Notes: generated from the sequence alone by a model not told the origin. A stretch of DNA of 64,000 nt from Cyanodermella asteris (GCA_900618795.1 UYJD01000013.1:842537-906536); one strand, 5' to 3'; counted from the first letter of the stretch, positions 35,765 to 46,012 are shown. Numbers and translations are program-made.

Positions 35765-36889
35765 TGCGAACTATAAAAAGAAGTCTGGGTTATAGGCAGC
35801 TCTGACAGAGACTTGAGAATTCCTAGGTTCAAAGAATGATGCTTAAACAGGGCTGAGGACTGAGAAATCGCGGAAATCGAACGATACATGCCAACAAAAA
35901 ATACAGGGAAATGTCCCCTTGACTGGCCGAGGCAGGATCCACTCCATCGGTATCCTCAGTTTCAGACAAGAAACGGTGTCCACAAGGATTTTGATGTTCA
36001 TGAACGTCTCCCACACCGATGTGTTCCCGGATCCACGCTCCCTTACTTGGAGGAGTAGGAATGCTCTGCTTGGATCTCTACCCCGGTGGCCACGCTCAAC
36101 GACATTGGAGAGAGAGCCATGGCCGCTTCGTTCTCACCTTGTCGACCAGCACGGCTCCTGCCTCTGCCTGGTATCAGGGCCAACCTGGTTTTAACACGGT
36201 TTCCGCACGCACGTCAGACTGACTGAATCGGAAATCATTTTAGCCTGTATAATTTGAACATCTCCGGCTCCGGTGGTTTCTTCATAGCGTCCGTGCCCGC
36301 TTTTCTTTGTGCCAGCCAACAATACTGACCATGGGAGACATGAGATGGGCAGCACTCAATATCTAGACTGAATCGAGCCTGTGATTTGCCCTAACTTACA
36401 GGATCACTGATGCTGCCGGCGTGATATACCGGTCCGAATGCCCGATTACTTTGGGCCGCTATCAGAGTTCAGGTGTTGTCTCACACTTCTCCACAAAACG
36501 ACGTTTGACATTTTGCCCCATGCCCGCAATAGTCGCATGGATGGGAAGGTCAGGACTGTCTGAGCTGTGGTGGGCAGCGAATTGAGAACGATGCCCGTAA
36601 ACGAGGTGGTGTTCGCCACACACATCAGGATGTGAGGGGAAGAGGGATCCGAAGGAAGACGAGGCAACTCGAATAAGGCCGCGCATCCTGCCATTCCTGA
36701 CTCAGGTCGGGGAGGTCAATAGGATCGTATCAACAGAAGACCGGGTGGTGACCCCTTCCCAGGCCCCCTTGTTGCCACACTGATTCGAAGCCAACACAGC
36801 TCTTCTTCTCTTCTCCTCTTCTCCTCTTCTCCTTTTCCACTTGTCACTTGCAGCCTTGCAGCGAACCGTGAACAGCGAACCGAGCCAAA
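35765..36889. other. Intergenic between two relics
   Basis: No gene is supported in these 1.1 kb. A long pyrimidine tract of TCTTC/TCCTC units lies at about 36799-36840, just before the dehydrogenase fragment, as is typical of fungal core promoters. Confidence 0.45.
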
Positions 36890-37213
36890 ATGTCGCCCAA
36901 CGCAAAAGATAAACTGCCTTTCGACGCTGCCAAAGACATCCCAAGCCAAAGCGGTCGGGTCATTTTGGTGACAGGCGGAACCGCGGGACTCGGGCGGGCG
37001 TCGATCCTCGCCATTGCACGGCACCAGCCGACCGCCGTCTACTTCACCGGACGAGACGCCAAAGCTGCCGGCTCGCTTCAGTCTGAGATAAAATCTGTCA
37101 GCCCCGCCACCGAGGTCGTGTTTTTGCGCTGCGATTTTGCTTCGCTTGCTTCGGTCCACGATGCTGCCAAGCAGTTTCTGTCCGCTTCAGACTGCGCACT
37201 TCTCAGACGATAA
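36890..37213 (+). pseudogene. Truncated short-chain dehydrogenase/reductase
   Basis: 107 codons encode only the first third of an SDR. After a short leader, SGRVILVTGGTAGLGRASIL is the Rossmann dinucleotide-binding motif, and YFTGRDAKAAG and FLRCDFASLASV match the next strands, including the acid that contacts the cofactor. The frame stops at SDCALLRR, just before the strand that normally carries the Asn-Ala-Gly motif. The catalytic Tyr-x-x-x-Lys region is not found downstream. A promoter-like pyrimidine tract precedes the ATG. It is most likely a remnant of a full-length enzyme; a working short protein is unlikely because the active site is missing. Confidence 0.75.
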
Positions 37214-38037
37214 AGCTCTTTTTCGAGATCGATGACAAGGGATGATACTGTCTAACCACCACTACTCAGCCCTCCACAAAACTATCCGAGCGTGACGTTA
37301 AGTCTGACGCGATTCTTTCAATTGCCTCTACCTCAAGCTCACCCCTCGCCGGGCCAAGTCGATCGTCACCACCAGCCGGTTCACTCAGGTTGTCTCTCAC
37401 GATACGAGTGACTATGGTATCTAGGTACAGCGATCGCTTCGCCCGTTCTCCAGAAATTGCTCCATCGTTCTCTCTGCCCGCGCTGTAAAGCACATTACTT
37501 GACGACGAAGTTCGGAGACAAGTGCTTGAACACCTTCTAATTGGACTCGCTAGAATTCGAGCGAATCGAACTGCTTCTCATGCATGGTGCCGGCGCTGGC
37601 GAGGTTCGCAATCTTAACCCGCAAGGTCTCTATCAAATGTGCATGACAGGAGTGTGTATGTGACAATGCTAATTTAAGCTTGCGGGCTTCTTATAGACGA
37701 AGGAAGAGGCCGAGCACAGACTGCGGGTGCGAGCGCGATTAGTCGAAATCGAGACCCTATTCCATATCAGCTGAGGTCGGCTTTTAATCGACTAGGTCAT
37801 AGTCAATATATAGCTTGTTGTTGCAATAGTAACTGCCTCTGACACAGGAGGAGTTGTTAGAGCCGAAACGGCAGAAGAGGCAGACGTCGGTAGAGGATCC
37901 GACACTGCAGGAGGAGGTAGAGAATGAGCCAAGAGGGTAACCTTCGGCTCGATATTGCAGCGTAGCCCGAAATTGATATTCTACGCCTAGTTCGCGTAGA
38001 ACTTGTGCAGGCGAACTGCAATTTCGGGCAACGCCCC
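37214..38037. other. Degenerate stretch between relics
   Basis: About 0.8 kb without a coherent frame. It may hold unreadable remains of the dehydrogenase or of the upstream part of the peptide synthetase. I cannot place any domain here. Confidence 0.4.
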
Positions 38038-39378
38038 CTGTCGGTCACTGAGCTCGTCAGACTGGGAGAGTCCTGCGGCTTCGAGGTTGAGATCAGCTGT
38101 GCGCGCCAATTCTTTAAGCGATGTGCCTTTGATGGAATTTTCCACCGGTGACCTGCGGCCGGCGCTCGGGCTCGCACGCTGTTCCAATTCCCCACCGACC
38201 ATCGAGGCCGCCCATCCTGTTCACTCACGAACCGACCACTGCAGCGACAACATGATCGCCAGATGGAATACCATCTCAAGGCAGAATTCTAGGCACGATT
38301 GCCGCGCTATATGGCCCCAACGATGGTCAAAGTGCTCGACCAGATGTCCGTCAACTCGAGCCGCAAGCTCGATCGACACGCCCTCGTCCAGATGGTGGGT
38401 AGACCCAGCGGGCTTCGCGCGAGGAGAGCTCGTCCCAGCCCGTAATGATACGGAGCAATTGATCCGCGAGAAGTTCGCAGCCTTTTTGGGAGTCGAGGTC
38501 AGGGTCACTCATAACTTCTTCGATCTGGGCGGCCACTCTCTGCTGGCGATTCGTGTAGTCTCGCTCATCTTTCGTCGGATGAATTGCAATCTGAGCATAG
38601 CCGGGTTCTACCAATCCGCGAATCCCGAGGCTCTTGCGAGGGCGATCGATCCGACAAGGGACTGAGGCTCGGCAGAGACGAAATTCGGAAACTATTTGCT
38701 CGACTTTCGACAGCCGGGAAACAGGGCTACCCATGTGCTCATCCACGGGTTCTGGGGACAGGGAGTTGCATTCCTTCCTTTGGTGTTTCTTTTACAGCAC
38801 CGCTTTGATGTCCTTCTGATCTACGAATCCTTCTTCTGGAGCTCCGACGGCCCCAAGAGTCTGTCCGACTGGGTCCGTGTCTAGCTGGACGATCTCAAGA
38901 AGGTCATCCGCGAAGACACCGATCGTGCTCGGCGGCTTCTCCTTCAGCGGGTTGATAGCGTTCCAGATGGCATCGATGTGGATGAGCGTGATCGACACAG
39001 CTCTTGCGTCGCTCCTCCTGCAGGATGCAGGCTCGTATTCATCAGTTTTCCGAATTCCTTGCGCACGAGACTTTGCCACAAGAGGATCTTGAGCAGGCAT
39101 TGGCGTTCTTTGGTGACGATCAGATGGCTCTGGCCTCTCTCCACCTCAGAAGATGTCGATCGATGCTCATAGATGGAATCGACCACTTTCGGCACGATGG
39201 GGACGTCCTCCACTTCATTACCGCAGAATCTTCATCGGTGCCCTGGTGGGACGCTCACCATCCGAATGCGAGCATAGTGCATCTGACCTGTGGCCACTAC
39301 GACATCTTAATTGTCTCGACGGCGAAGATGATCGCCGCCTCAATCAACAAGCATTATGAATCGAGGCTGGACCTCTGA
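38038..39378 (+). pseudogene. Decayed 3' end of a non-ribosomal peptide synthetase (A-domain end, carrier, thioesterase)
   Basis: One frame from 38038 to about 38410 reads LSVTELVRLGESCGFEVEIS and FQFPTDHRGRPS, then LPRYMAPTMVKVLDQM and SRKLDRHALVQ. The second pair is the A9-A10 end of an adenylation domain; the first resembles the stretch after an N-methyltransferase insert in fungal synthetases. It has in-frame stops TGA (38149) and TAG (38290). A shift then leads to a carrier domain with the phosphopantetheine site FFDLGGHSLLAIRVV. A thioesterase follows in several frames: THVLIHGFWGQGVAFLPL, GGFSFSGLIAFQMAS, and VHLTCGHYDILIVS holding the expected His. The condensation domain and the first part of the adenylation domain are absent. 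The gene is dead; its former product cannot be known. Confidence 0.82.
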
Positions 39379-39751
39379 GACTGTTCGTGCGTGCTTGGGG
39401 TTACCTAGGGATCTGTGTACTCGGTGGGATCGACTCTCGCCAAGCCACCGCGTAGTTGAGAAGGTCACGTGATTCACTGAGATTTTACAACGCAGGAACC
39501 GGCTGTCCCTGTTCATGGGTGCTAACCTGATGCATGTGCTCGTCACACAATTCGAAACCTACCTTCACCACGGCGTAAATTGGTTTTGCAGACTTGTTCA
39601 CCACAATGTCGACACTGTTCAGGCTGAGTACAAAGCTGCTACCTACATGGAAATGAGTGTGTATGAGCTCAGTGAACAAGACCAAGTTCTGACCACTTGA
39701 GATCATACCCCCAACCAAAATCTCAATCCGCTTCTCTTCTAATGTTTCGGT
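39379..39751. other. Spacer between the synthetase relic and the RiPP precursor
   Basis: The 373 bp hold no supported gene and should contain the 3' untranslated region of the leftward precursor gene. Confidence 0.5.
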
Positions 39752-40200
39752 TCAGCCTTTGAATTCATAATTGGCAAAGTCCAACTCGGCATCCCATGGT
39801 GCACGTTTCACCGTACCATCGGTTCGCTTGAAGATGAAGTACGCGAAGTCGGTGTCGATGTTCTTGTCCTCGCCGCGCTTGGCAAGGGCTGCATTTGCCT
39901 CCTCGGAGCCGCGCTTGAAGATGAAGTACGCAAAGTCGGTGTCGATGTTCTTGTCCTCGCCGCGCTTGGCAAGGGCCGCATTTGCCCCCTCGGAGCCACG
40001 CTTGAAGATGAAGTAGGCGAAGTCGGTGTCGATGTTCTTGCCCTCCTCTCGGGCTCCTAGTGCGGGTACGGCTGCGGCCGGGGCTGAAGACTACTTAGTT
40101 GTTGGTTGGAAGAAGGGAGAAACAACTCACTTGCATGGGGTATGGGACTAGCAACGGCTTGACCAACCAGGAAGGCAATCACAAGATTTGTTAGAATCAT
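39752..40200 (-). CDS. RiPP precursor peptide with Kex2-cut repeated cores (dikaritin type)
   Basis: Two exons (40131-40200 and 39752-40083) around a 47-bp intron give 133 residues. Residues 1-18 (MILTNLVIAFLVGQAVAS) are a signal peptide. The mature part has three copies of NIDTDFAYFIFKR (residues 40-52, 69-81, 98-110), separated by GSE(G/E)ANAALAKR and GEDK. A degenerate fourth unit, LDFANYEFKG, ends the protein. Lys-Arg pairs at 51, 63, 80, 92, 109 and 116 are Kex2 sites, predicted to free three 15- to 17-residue peptides ending in Tyr-Phe-Ile-Phe. This layout is that of UstA-type precursors, whose cores are cyclised by oxidation of Tyr. Divergent and adjacent UstYa-type genes support that role. 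The repeats are near-identical in DNA, so they duplicated or were homogenised recently. An alpha-pheromone precursor is the main alternative and fits less well. Confidence 0.9.
39824..40036 (-). repeat. Three coding tandem repeats, 87-bp period, in the precursor
   Basis: Core copies lie at 39998-40036, 39911-39949 and 39824-39862, exactly 87 bp apart (29 codons). Differences are confined to a few bases, mostly third positions, and one Gly/Glu change in the spacer. The C-terminal unit near 39755-39784 is a diverged fourth copy without its Arg. Confidence 0.95.
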
Positions 40201-40528
40201 GTTGTTGAGTTGAGCGTGATCTACTGGATTCTTTGAGCTGTGATGAGGCAAGACGGTGTTCGCTAGGAAGCCTCTTCTTAAGTATTATGCTTGTTTGGCG
40301 GATGCCCCTCAATCAAAGCTAGAAGAGGACTCGCCAAGTCACCCAAAGCCATTATCCGTAAGCGGGGGTAATCCAGCGTAGTCACACGAATTAGGTTTGA
40401 CTGTATCGGCACCGTGCGATAAACCGGACGGCGGTCATAAAAGCGACTACCGACTTCCCTTGCTTCAAGCTGCCTTTGCCCTCCAGGCTTATCACGTTCC
40501 AATCTTCTCTCAAACTCATCCGTCAGTC
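40201..40528. promoter_or_regulatory. Shared divergent promoter, RiPP precursor / UstYa-like gene
   Basis: Only 328 bp separate the two start codons, so control is probably shared. A CATAAAAG stretch near 40436-40443 could be the TATA element of the rightward gene. CCGGACGGCGG just before it has CGG triplets of the sort bound by fungal zinc-cluster factors; this is suggestive only. Confidence 0.5.
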
Positions 40529-41447
40529 ATGGGGCGTGAAACGAATGAAATCGGGAATGATGACCCGCTCGATTCATGCGAGACCACGAGTTTTCTGCAT
40601 CGAAGCAAGTCTCATGCTTCCTCTGTGAAATACAATCGAGTCTGCATCTTTCTGTTGGCCCTAGGGTTGCTCGGTTCTCTTTTACTGAACATCGCAGCTG
40701 TCGCTGTGATGGTCCAATTTGGCAAGGGCAGAGGATCGAAGTCATCCGAAGCAAGTCAAACTGCTCCCACTTGTACGCTGTTACCCTCATAGTTTTGCGC
40801 ATATCCTTCCTCGAGAGCGACGCAGGTTTATGAGACTGAGCTGACCCAGCTCTACTATCAGTTTCGACGGAGATCATCAAATTCTGGCCGCAGCTTGAGA
40901 CCTACACCCTCAACTACACCTCGAAAGAAGAGGCTGCAACTGTACGACAGCGATGGCAAAATCTCCTTCCAAGTGTGTCTAGAGACTTCAGGTTGCCAAG
41001 CTCGGAGCTGACTCTTTCACAGAAGGCGGTGGAGATGTACACATCACCGATCCTGGAGACCGTGAACACCTAAGCGAACCATGGGTGGATCGGCTGGGCA
41101 AGACCCTGTGGAAAGTATCGTGGGCCCACCAGCTCCACTGCCTCTACCTGATCATGAACGACTTCGACCGAGCGGTTCGCTACGGACCGACCGGTCTGGA
41201 GAACAAAGTGGAGCAGGGCCACACCCAAGTGCATACGAATCACTGCTTTGACTACCTTCGTCAGGCTATCTTGTGTAATGCTGACATGACACTCGAGGGC
41301 AAGGTTATTGGTAGGGACGCTGCTCCAGGAACCGATGGCTGGGGACATGAACACGTGTGCCGGAATCACCAAGAAGTGCTTCAATGGGTAGAAGCGCGGA
41401 GAGTGAAGGACAAGGGATTCATCATCGACCCTGCTTCTCCGTTGTGA
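40529..41447 (+). CDS. UstYa-family (DUF3328) oxidase-like protein, first copy
   Basis: Three exons (40529-40772, 40850-40972, 41023-41447) join in phase to 263 residues. A polar cytosolic tail comes before one membrane helix (about residues 38-62, VCIFLLALGLLGSLLLNIAA). The lumenal part has the UstYa features: RWQNLLPKGGG, then HQLHC at 158-162 and HTNHC at 193-197, followed by ILCNADMTLEG and GWGHEHVCRN. In ustiloxin-type pathways such proteins carry out oxidative cyclisation of the core peptide in the secretory route; the paired HxxHC motifs probably bind metal. The second intron (50 nt) has a GTGTGT donor and a CTGAC branch-like site, and it restores the family sequence. The gene is divergent from the precursor and shares its promoter region. 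Confidence 0.92.
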
Positions 41448-42040
41448 TGGTATGGATCCGGAGGGCTGGACATGGCTAGGTGGATCGACAAGATCATGCC
41501 GAATATGGTTAGCTCAAGGCCTGACTTCAATTCGCATTCATCACGAAAGCGTCCGAATGTCCGGCGCACATACTGTACTTTTCCCACCGTTGATTTGTGT
41601 CTCTTTAGGCTGAACAGTTGTTGTTTTTGCCCCTTTGCCCTTCCCGGCGCAGCAGTCATTATCCGGATCGGTAGAAGGATCGTGGATACGACTTGTCCCG
41701 AGAGCTTTGACTAGTTCACGCTGACGGAACCGCCGACCTGATTCCTTCTGACGCTAGCTTTCTATATCAACGGGAAATGGATACTGCAGAAAGAGTGCGC
41801 GTCGCTATCGATAGCCGATAGTGGAGCCTGAGGATGCTTCACATGCGGATAGCAATCGCGGAACACTAACCCTCCCCACAACGTATGCTTTCAAGAGTCA
41901 CGGGCCGCCCAGAGGCTTTGTATCAGCCCCGAAAGATTCTGGATTCATCGGCCAGCAAGCCACGCTTCGCAAAGCCCTCACTAGCCCGGGCAGCTGATCT
42001 CCTGCCTCGCGATCAATACTGTCTAATCTATCATCGAGAG
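41448..42040. promoter_or_regulatory. Upstream region of the second UstYa-like gene
   Basis: About 590 bp. The frame is open leftward from 42041 to an ATG at 41885, so a longer N-terminus is possible. The palindrome-like ATCGATAGCCGATAG lies near 41808-41822. No named site is assigned. Confidence 0.35.
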
Positions 42041-42980
42041 ATGTCTTCAGATCACTCGATGTGCGATGGTTTGCGTGACGATATCTCGTTCGTGGATGAA
42101 GAGAAGCGAGCGATGCTACCAAGCAACATCACAGAGGCCGCTCGGATGAAAAATGCGTCTCGGAAATTGTGGGCATATGCGGCAGTTGCTTGCAATGTCG
42201 TCCTCTTCCTATTCTCCGTCATGAACGCCGCCACAGCTTATCAACGCGGTGCGGACTGTGCCTGCAAAGAATCGAAGAGCTTACAAAGTGGTTTCGATAC
42301 TTCCAGTAAGACTTTCTCGATGCCTCTATTGGTTTCTCAAAGCTGAACAGAACCAAGCCCGGTTTTTCGATCGTGTTGACGTCTCGGTTTCAAAGGTGTC
42401 GGTCAATGTGTCGATCAGTTCGGTGTTGGCTTCACCCTTCATCGGAGAGCCGAGCGAAGCAACCGACGCAGCTTGGGAGGCCATATCGAACAGAGATCCC
42501 ATCTCAATCACCGCCGACGAGGTCAAAGCTTTGGGCAAGGCCCTCGATACTGCCGCGCGGTGGCCAGAATCATTTGGGCTTGGGCCAAACGCATACATCG
42601 CAGCTCCCAACGCGATGCACCATCTGCACTGTCTGAACAGACTCCGCCGCGGCCTCTACCAGTCAGATGAGAAGCAAAGTGACCTGTATCGCTTCCACAC
42701 AGACCACTGTCTCTTGGTGCTCGTCAAACAGTTAATGTGCAAGCCGAGTACCGGTTTGGTCCTATTTGAGTGGGTTGAAGGGAATCTTGCTCCGTTCCCT
42801 GATTTCAGCGTGGAGGAGACGTGTGTAGATTTCGAATCCATTGCACAGTGGCACAGGAATGCATCAATCCCCAGGAAGCAGATGCTGGACCTGAGGGCAC
42901 AGGACGATCAACCATTAAAGCCGTTGCCAGCAGACATCGTTGAAATAACGAATCTTGTCGAAGGGCACGATCACCAGTGA
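42041..42980 (+). CDS. UstYa-family (DUF3328) oxidase-like protein, second copy
   Basis: Start chosen at MSSDHSMCDGLRDD; the membrane helix (WAYAAVACNVVLFLFSVMNA) follows at about residues 45-64. The lumenal domain has SPFIGEPSEATDAAWEAI, a typical UstYa block, then MHHLHCLNRLRRGLY and FHTDHCLLVLVKQLMC with both HxxHC motifs, and ends VEGHDHQ. One intron lies near 42306. The acceptor that keeps phase (AAAG ending at 42342) makes it only 37 nt, giving 300 residues; the better-looking CAG at 42350 puts the next exon out of frame and runs into a stop. So the 5' joint is uncertain, and a small indel cannot be ruled out. It probably acts with the first copy on the same core peptide. Confidence 0.82.
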
Positions 42981-43084
42981 TCTAGGCGGGCAGAAGCACA
43001 ATGAATATTTAGAACATTGGATTCCGTGCCGCACGTTCAGAGTCACGACTTCCCAGACAGCTCGGTTGAGCATTTGTTCTAATT

Positions 43085-43993
43085 CTAATCATGATTGTGA
43101 ATGCCCTCGTAAACAACTTTGCCATCCCTGTTACTCTGACAATATGGCGCCTTCGCGTAGTCCGCATTACCGTGCCACGCCGGTCGGACTTGCTGCCACT
43201 CAGGACTCGGCCGACTATCTAACCACGAGTAGTCACACACCGGGAACTTGAGGCCGATGTTGCTATTGTACAGCAAAGGATCCATATCGAAGCGTGCCAT
43301 CATGCGAGCGCAGTGCTCGTAGTGCGGCCAATTTGAAGTCCAGTTGTCCATTGGTCTGAAGAACATGACTGACCGGACGTATCTATGTTTCCCCAGTTAG
43401 ACCTCGAAAGACCTGATTGCCCACCTAAAAAAACAAAAAAAAAAATGGGTGTTTCAAAGTGGCGAGACTTACTTCTTCATGATGATGTCGCAATGGGCCA
43501 TGTGCTGCCACCATGGCAGCCAAGCGCTGGAAACGTTTCCCGCTCGGCATTCGGCCACGAAGCTTTCGTCAGTGTCTGTGCCGTTGTCTGGAGTGCGAGA
43601 GTAGACCCAAGTCTGGTGGGAATCCCAATCATCTGCTAACACATCGTCGTAGCACTGTGGCGGAACCCATGCGAAATTGTGGATTTCGAACCGACAGCCA
43701 AGCCTCCGGGCTTCGTCAGCTGTGGTTCCGCATTGCTTGACAGGAATGGGTATCCTTTCTGGTAGAGGGGGGCTGTTCCTGTTATCCGCGTTGCTTTGCG
43801 TCTGCGCAGCGACTTCTAAGGACACAACCAGCAAGGCCAACACAATGGTACAGAGGGCGAGTGCAACCCTAAGGGAAAATGATTGCGGGTCACCACCACG
43901 GTCCTCAAGGTGAGTCGTGAGACTGGATTCCTCATCCTCGATGTCGGAGTTCGAATTGAGCTTCTTGTATGAATGTTGGTCGTGGCGCCCCAT
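43085..43993 (-). CDS. Divergent HxxHC membrane protein of the RiPP cluster, copy A
   Basis: Two exons (43473-43993 and 43085-43382) join in phase to 272 residues. A cytosolic tail (MGRHDQHSYKKLNSNSDIED) is followed by one helix (residues about 41-59, LRVALALCTIVLALLVVSL). The lumenal part has DEARRLGCRFEIHNFAWVPP and CYDDVLADDWDS, then HMAHCDIIMKKY (164-168) and HYEHC (194-198). The layout, with one anchor and two HxxHC motifs about 30 residues apart, is that of UstYa proteins, but the rest is too different to call it DUF3328. A cysteine-Phe-x-x-x...Trp block before the motifs is shared with the next two genes. A catalytic role in peptide modification is inferred. It converges on the second UstYa-like gene with only 104 bp between stops. 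Confidence 0.8.
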
Positions 43994-44483
43994 GATGTGT
44001 TCCCAATGGCATGAATCGAAGCTATGTGGCAGTCCTGATAGAGTCAAGAATAAATGCAAAAACGAGCTTTCTTACTGCGGACGGAACAAAGGATTCTGCG
44101 TGGAGTGATGCCCAGAAGATAAAGCGGTGAGGGGCAAGTGCAGTCGTATTCGCGTCGAAGTGCCATGAAGGCAGACCAATGGAAGGGCATGCGAGAGAGT
44201 TTAGGCAGAACTGTGTTGATAAGTGACCTATGTACTATTTCGTACGACAATGCCTCCCCTGCTTGATCTGCTGGCGATGCCAAGCACAAATGCGCCGATT
44301 GGGGGTCATGGTATTTGAGGCACATCCAGATTTGATGAATAACACTGCTTTCACGACACCAGCTATTCTACATGGCCGGGCGCCAACAAGAGGTGGCCAC
44401 CTACTCGCGCGCAAATCCACCAAAAGGGCGGCCATGATTTCTGGATACCCGCCTTGCCTACCATCCAGCTCCATTGACTTTGA
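43994..44483. other. Spacer upstream of copy A
   Basis: Holds the promoter of copy A and the 3' side of copy B, both on the minus strand. No gene is seen in these 490 bp. Confidence 0.5.
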
Positions 44484-45308
44484 TTAGAAACTGAAACTTG
44501 TCTTGTACTGATCCGTCAGATGCTCCTTTCTCAAGTAATTGATGATCATCCTCGTGCAGTGGTAGGAGTGCTCGGCCTCTTCCGCCCTTTGCATGGGAAG
44601 CAACGTCCCATCGAATCGACTGAGCGATACCTTCCTCCAATACCAGAGGCAATGTGAGATGTGCCATAGATTTGAATGCCAGACGGTGAATTTGGGATGA
44701 ATCATATCCCGCAGCTGATCCGAGTCGATGATTCGCATGTTGGTGCCGTTGTAAATGTTTCCGTGGCTGTCTGCGGTATGTGTCCAGTCGACATCGATGG
44801 CATATAGCCATTTCCCGTCCTCACCGGGCCCAGATTTCAGGAAATCGTCCTGAGCGTCTGCGTTGATACACTCTTTGTGGCTGAATCGAAATTCCAGTTC
44901 GTCCCAAAGGCAGCCCTTGGCTTCCGCCTCCTCCCACGTCTTGCCGCAATCTCTTCTGCAATACCATGACAGATCGCCGAAGTCAGCAGAATTCTGGTTC
45001 GGAGCTGCGGTGTCGAGTCCACCGCGAACGGAGCCGAGGGCAGACATTATCAGGCTTACAAACCCCCAGGCGGCCAGGAAGCCGACCATGAATTTCCACC
45101 ACGGGAGATGCAGCACCTGGGTGAAGGGCAAACGTCGCAAAGGGGGTTCATCAACGCCCTTTTCTGACCAGGAACTGCCTTCTCCACCAGAAGCGCTCCG
45201 CGGCGTCTCGGAGCCTCGCCCATCCGCGTACAAAAGCGCCTCCTGGTCAAGTTGGCTGTTGGCAGATTTGAACGCCTTGTCCAGGCACAACTCACTTGAG
45301 AATGGCAT
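44484..45308 (-). CDS. Divergent HxxHC membrane protein of the RiPP cluster, copy B
   Basis: A single exon of 274 codons. A 70-residue cytosolic tail precedes one helix (about 71-91, WKFMVGFLAAWGFVSLIMSA). The lumenal domain reads EEAEAKGCLWDELEFRFSHK with ECINADAQDDFL, matching the Cys...Trp...Cys block of copies A and C. The motif pair is HISHCLWYWRKV (216-220) and HSYHCTRMI (247-251), so spacing is close to that in the UstYa-like proteins. Two N-glycosylation sites (NGTN region) fit a lumenal location. No closer family name is recognised. It is divergent from copy C, with 704 bp between starts. Confidence 0.8.
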   Translation of the reverse strand: MPFSSELCLDKAFKSANSQLDQEALLYADGRGSETPRSASGGEGSSWSEKGVDEPPLRRLPFTQVLHLPWWKFMVGFLAAWGFVSLIMSALGSVRGGLDTAAPNQNSADFGDLSWYCRRDCGKTWEEAEAKGCLWDELEFRFSHKECINADAQDDFLKSGPGEDGKWLYAIDVDWTHTADSHGNIYNGTNMRIIDSDQLRDMIHPKFTVWHSNLWHISHCLWYWRKVSLSRFDGTLLPMQRAEEAEHSYHCTRMIINYLRKEHLTDQYKTSFSF

Positions 45309-46012
45309 GACTGGTCACTTGGTTGCAACTCGAAAGATGGGAAGAGGAATGACGAGCGAAAGATGGCAAGCTTCTTGGTCTTCGAGGGGGATGTTGCAGG
45401 TGCGGCCGCATTGTCCAAGTGCTTCGACCTCAAAGTGCTTCGACCCGCGTTATCTCGAGTGGCACGGGCCTTTTCGTATGCGTTCTCTCCCTTCGTTTGA
45501 TGCCGGGCGTCAAAAGTCATGATGGATCCTGAAAGTGGCCTTGGCGGGAAGCTTAGTGGACATTTTTGGGGACGAGCCACAGAAATGCGCGCTGTATGCA
45601 GGGAATGATCTTGCAGTGAGGCGCAATGCCAAGCAGATTCCGGGGTGCATCGTGAGTTTTGACGCCCAGCCTCAGTTCGTGTTGGGCACAGGCACCAAGT
45701 GGGGATGCGAGATAACCTAATTCTCCATAAAGGTTTCCGTCGGCCATGCGCTGGCAAAATCCGAAAATTCAAATTGACCCATTGTTTGAGCACCAAAAGT
45801 GAAGCGGTTGGAATACCCGCAACTGTTTTTTACGTACGTGTGAAGTCTTCTCCGAAGATGCAACACTTTCACGCATGCCGTTCCACGTTCATCAGCAGAA
45901 GGCTCATATCCTCACCTTAGTCGCTTGTTGTTGTTCTTCTTCCTCCTCTTTGAGAGCCCTCTAACCCCAACCCCCCCGAATCACAAGCAACTGATATCCA
46001 TAAAGCCCCATC
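45309..46012. promoter_or_regulatory. Divergent promoter region, copies B and C
   Basis: The 704 bp between two divergent starts hold both promoters. A CCCCCCC run and pyrimidine-rich tract lie just before the rightward start (about 45930-45980). No shared motif with the precursor promoter could be proved by eye. Confidence 0.4.

Noticed and set aside
39771-40016. Plus-strand open frame of 81 codons with tandem repeats of KMKYAKSVSMFLSS
   Set aside because: It is the antisense shadow of the precursor repeats; the minus strand has signal peptide, intron, Kex2 sites and stop in the right places.
39824-40036. CRISPR-like or satellite repeat
   Set aside because: The 87-bp period is coding, in frame and part of a spliced gene in a eukaryote.
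39752-40200. Alpha-pheromone precursor as an explanation for the Kex2 repeats
   Set aside because: Repeat units lack the compact Trp/Cys-type pheromone and dipeptidyl spacers, and the neighbours are UstYa-type proteins. Not fully excluded.
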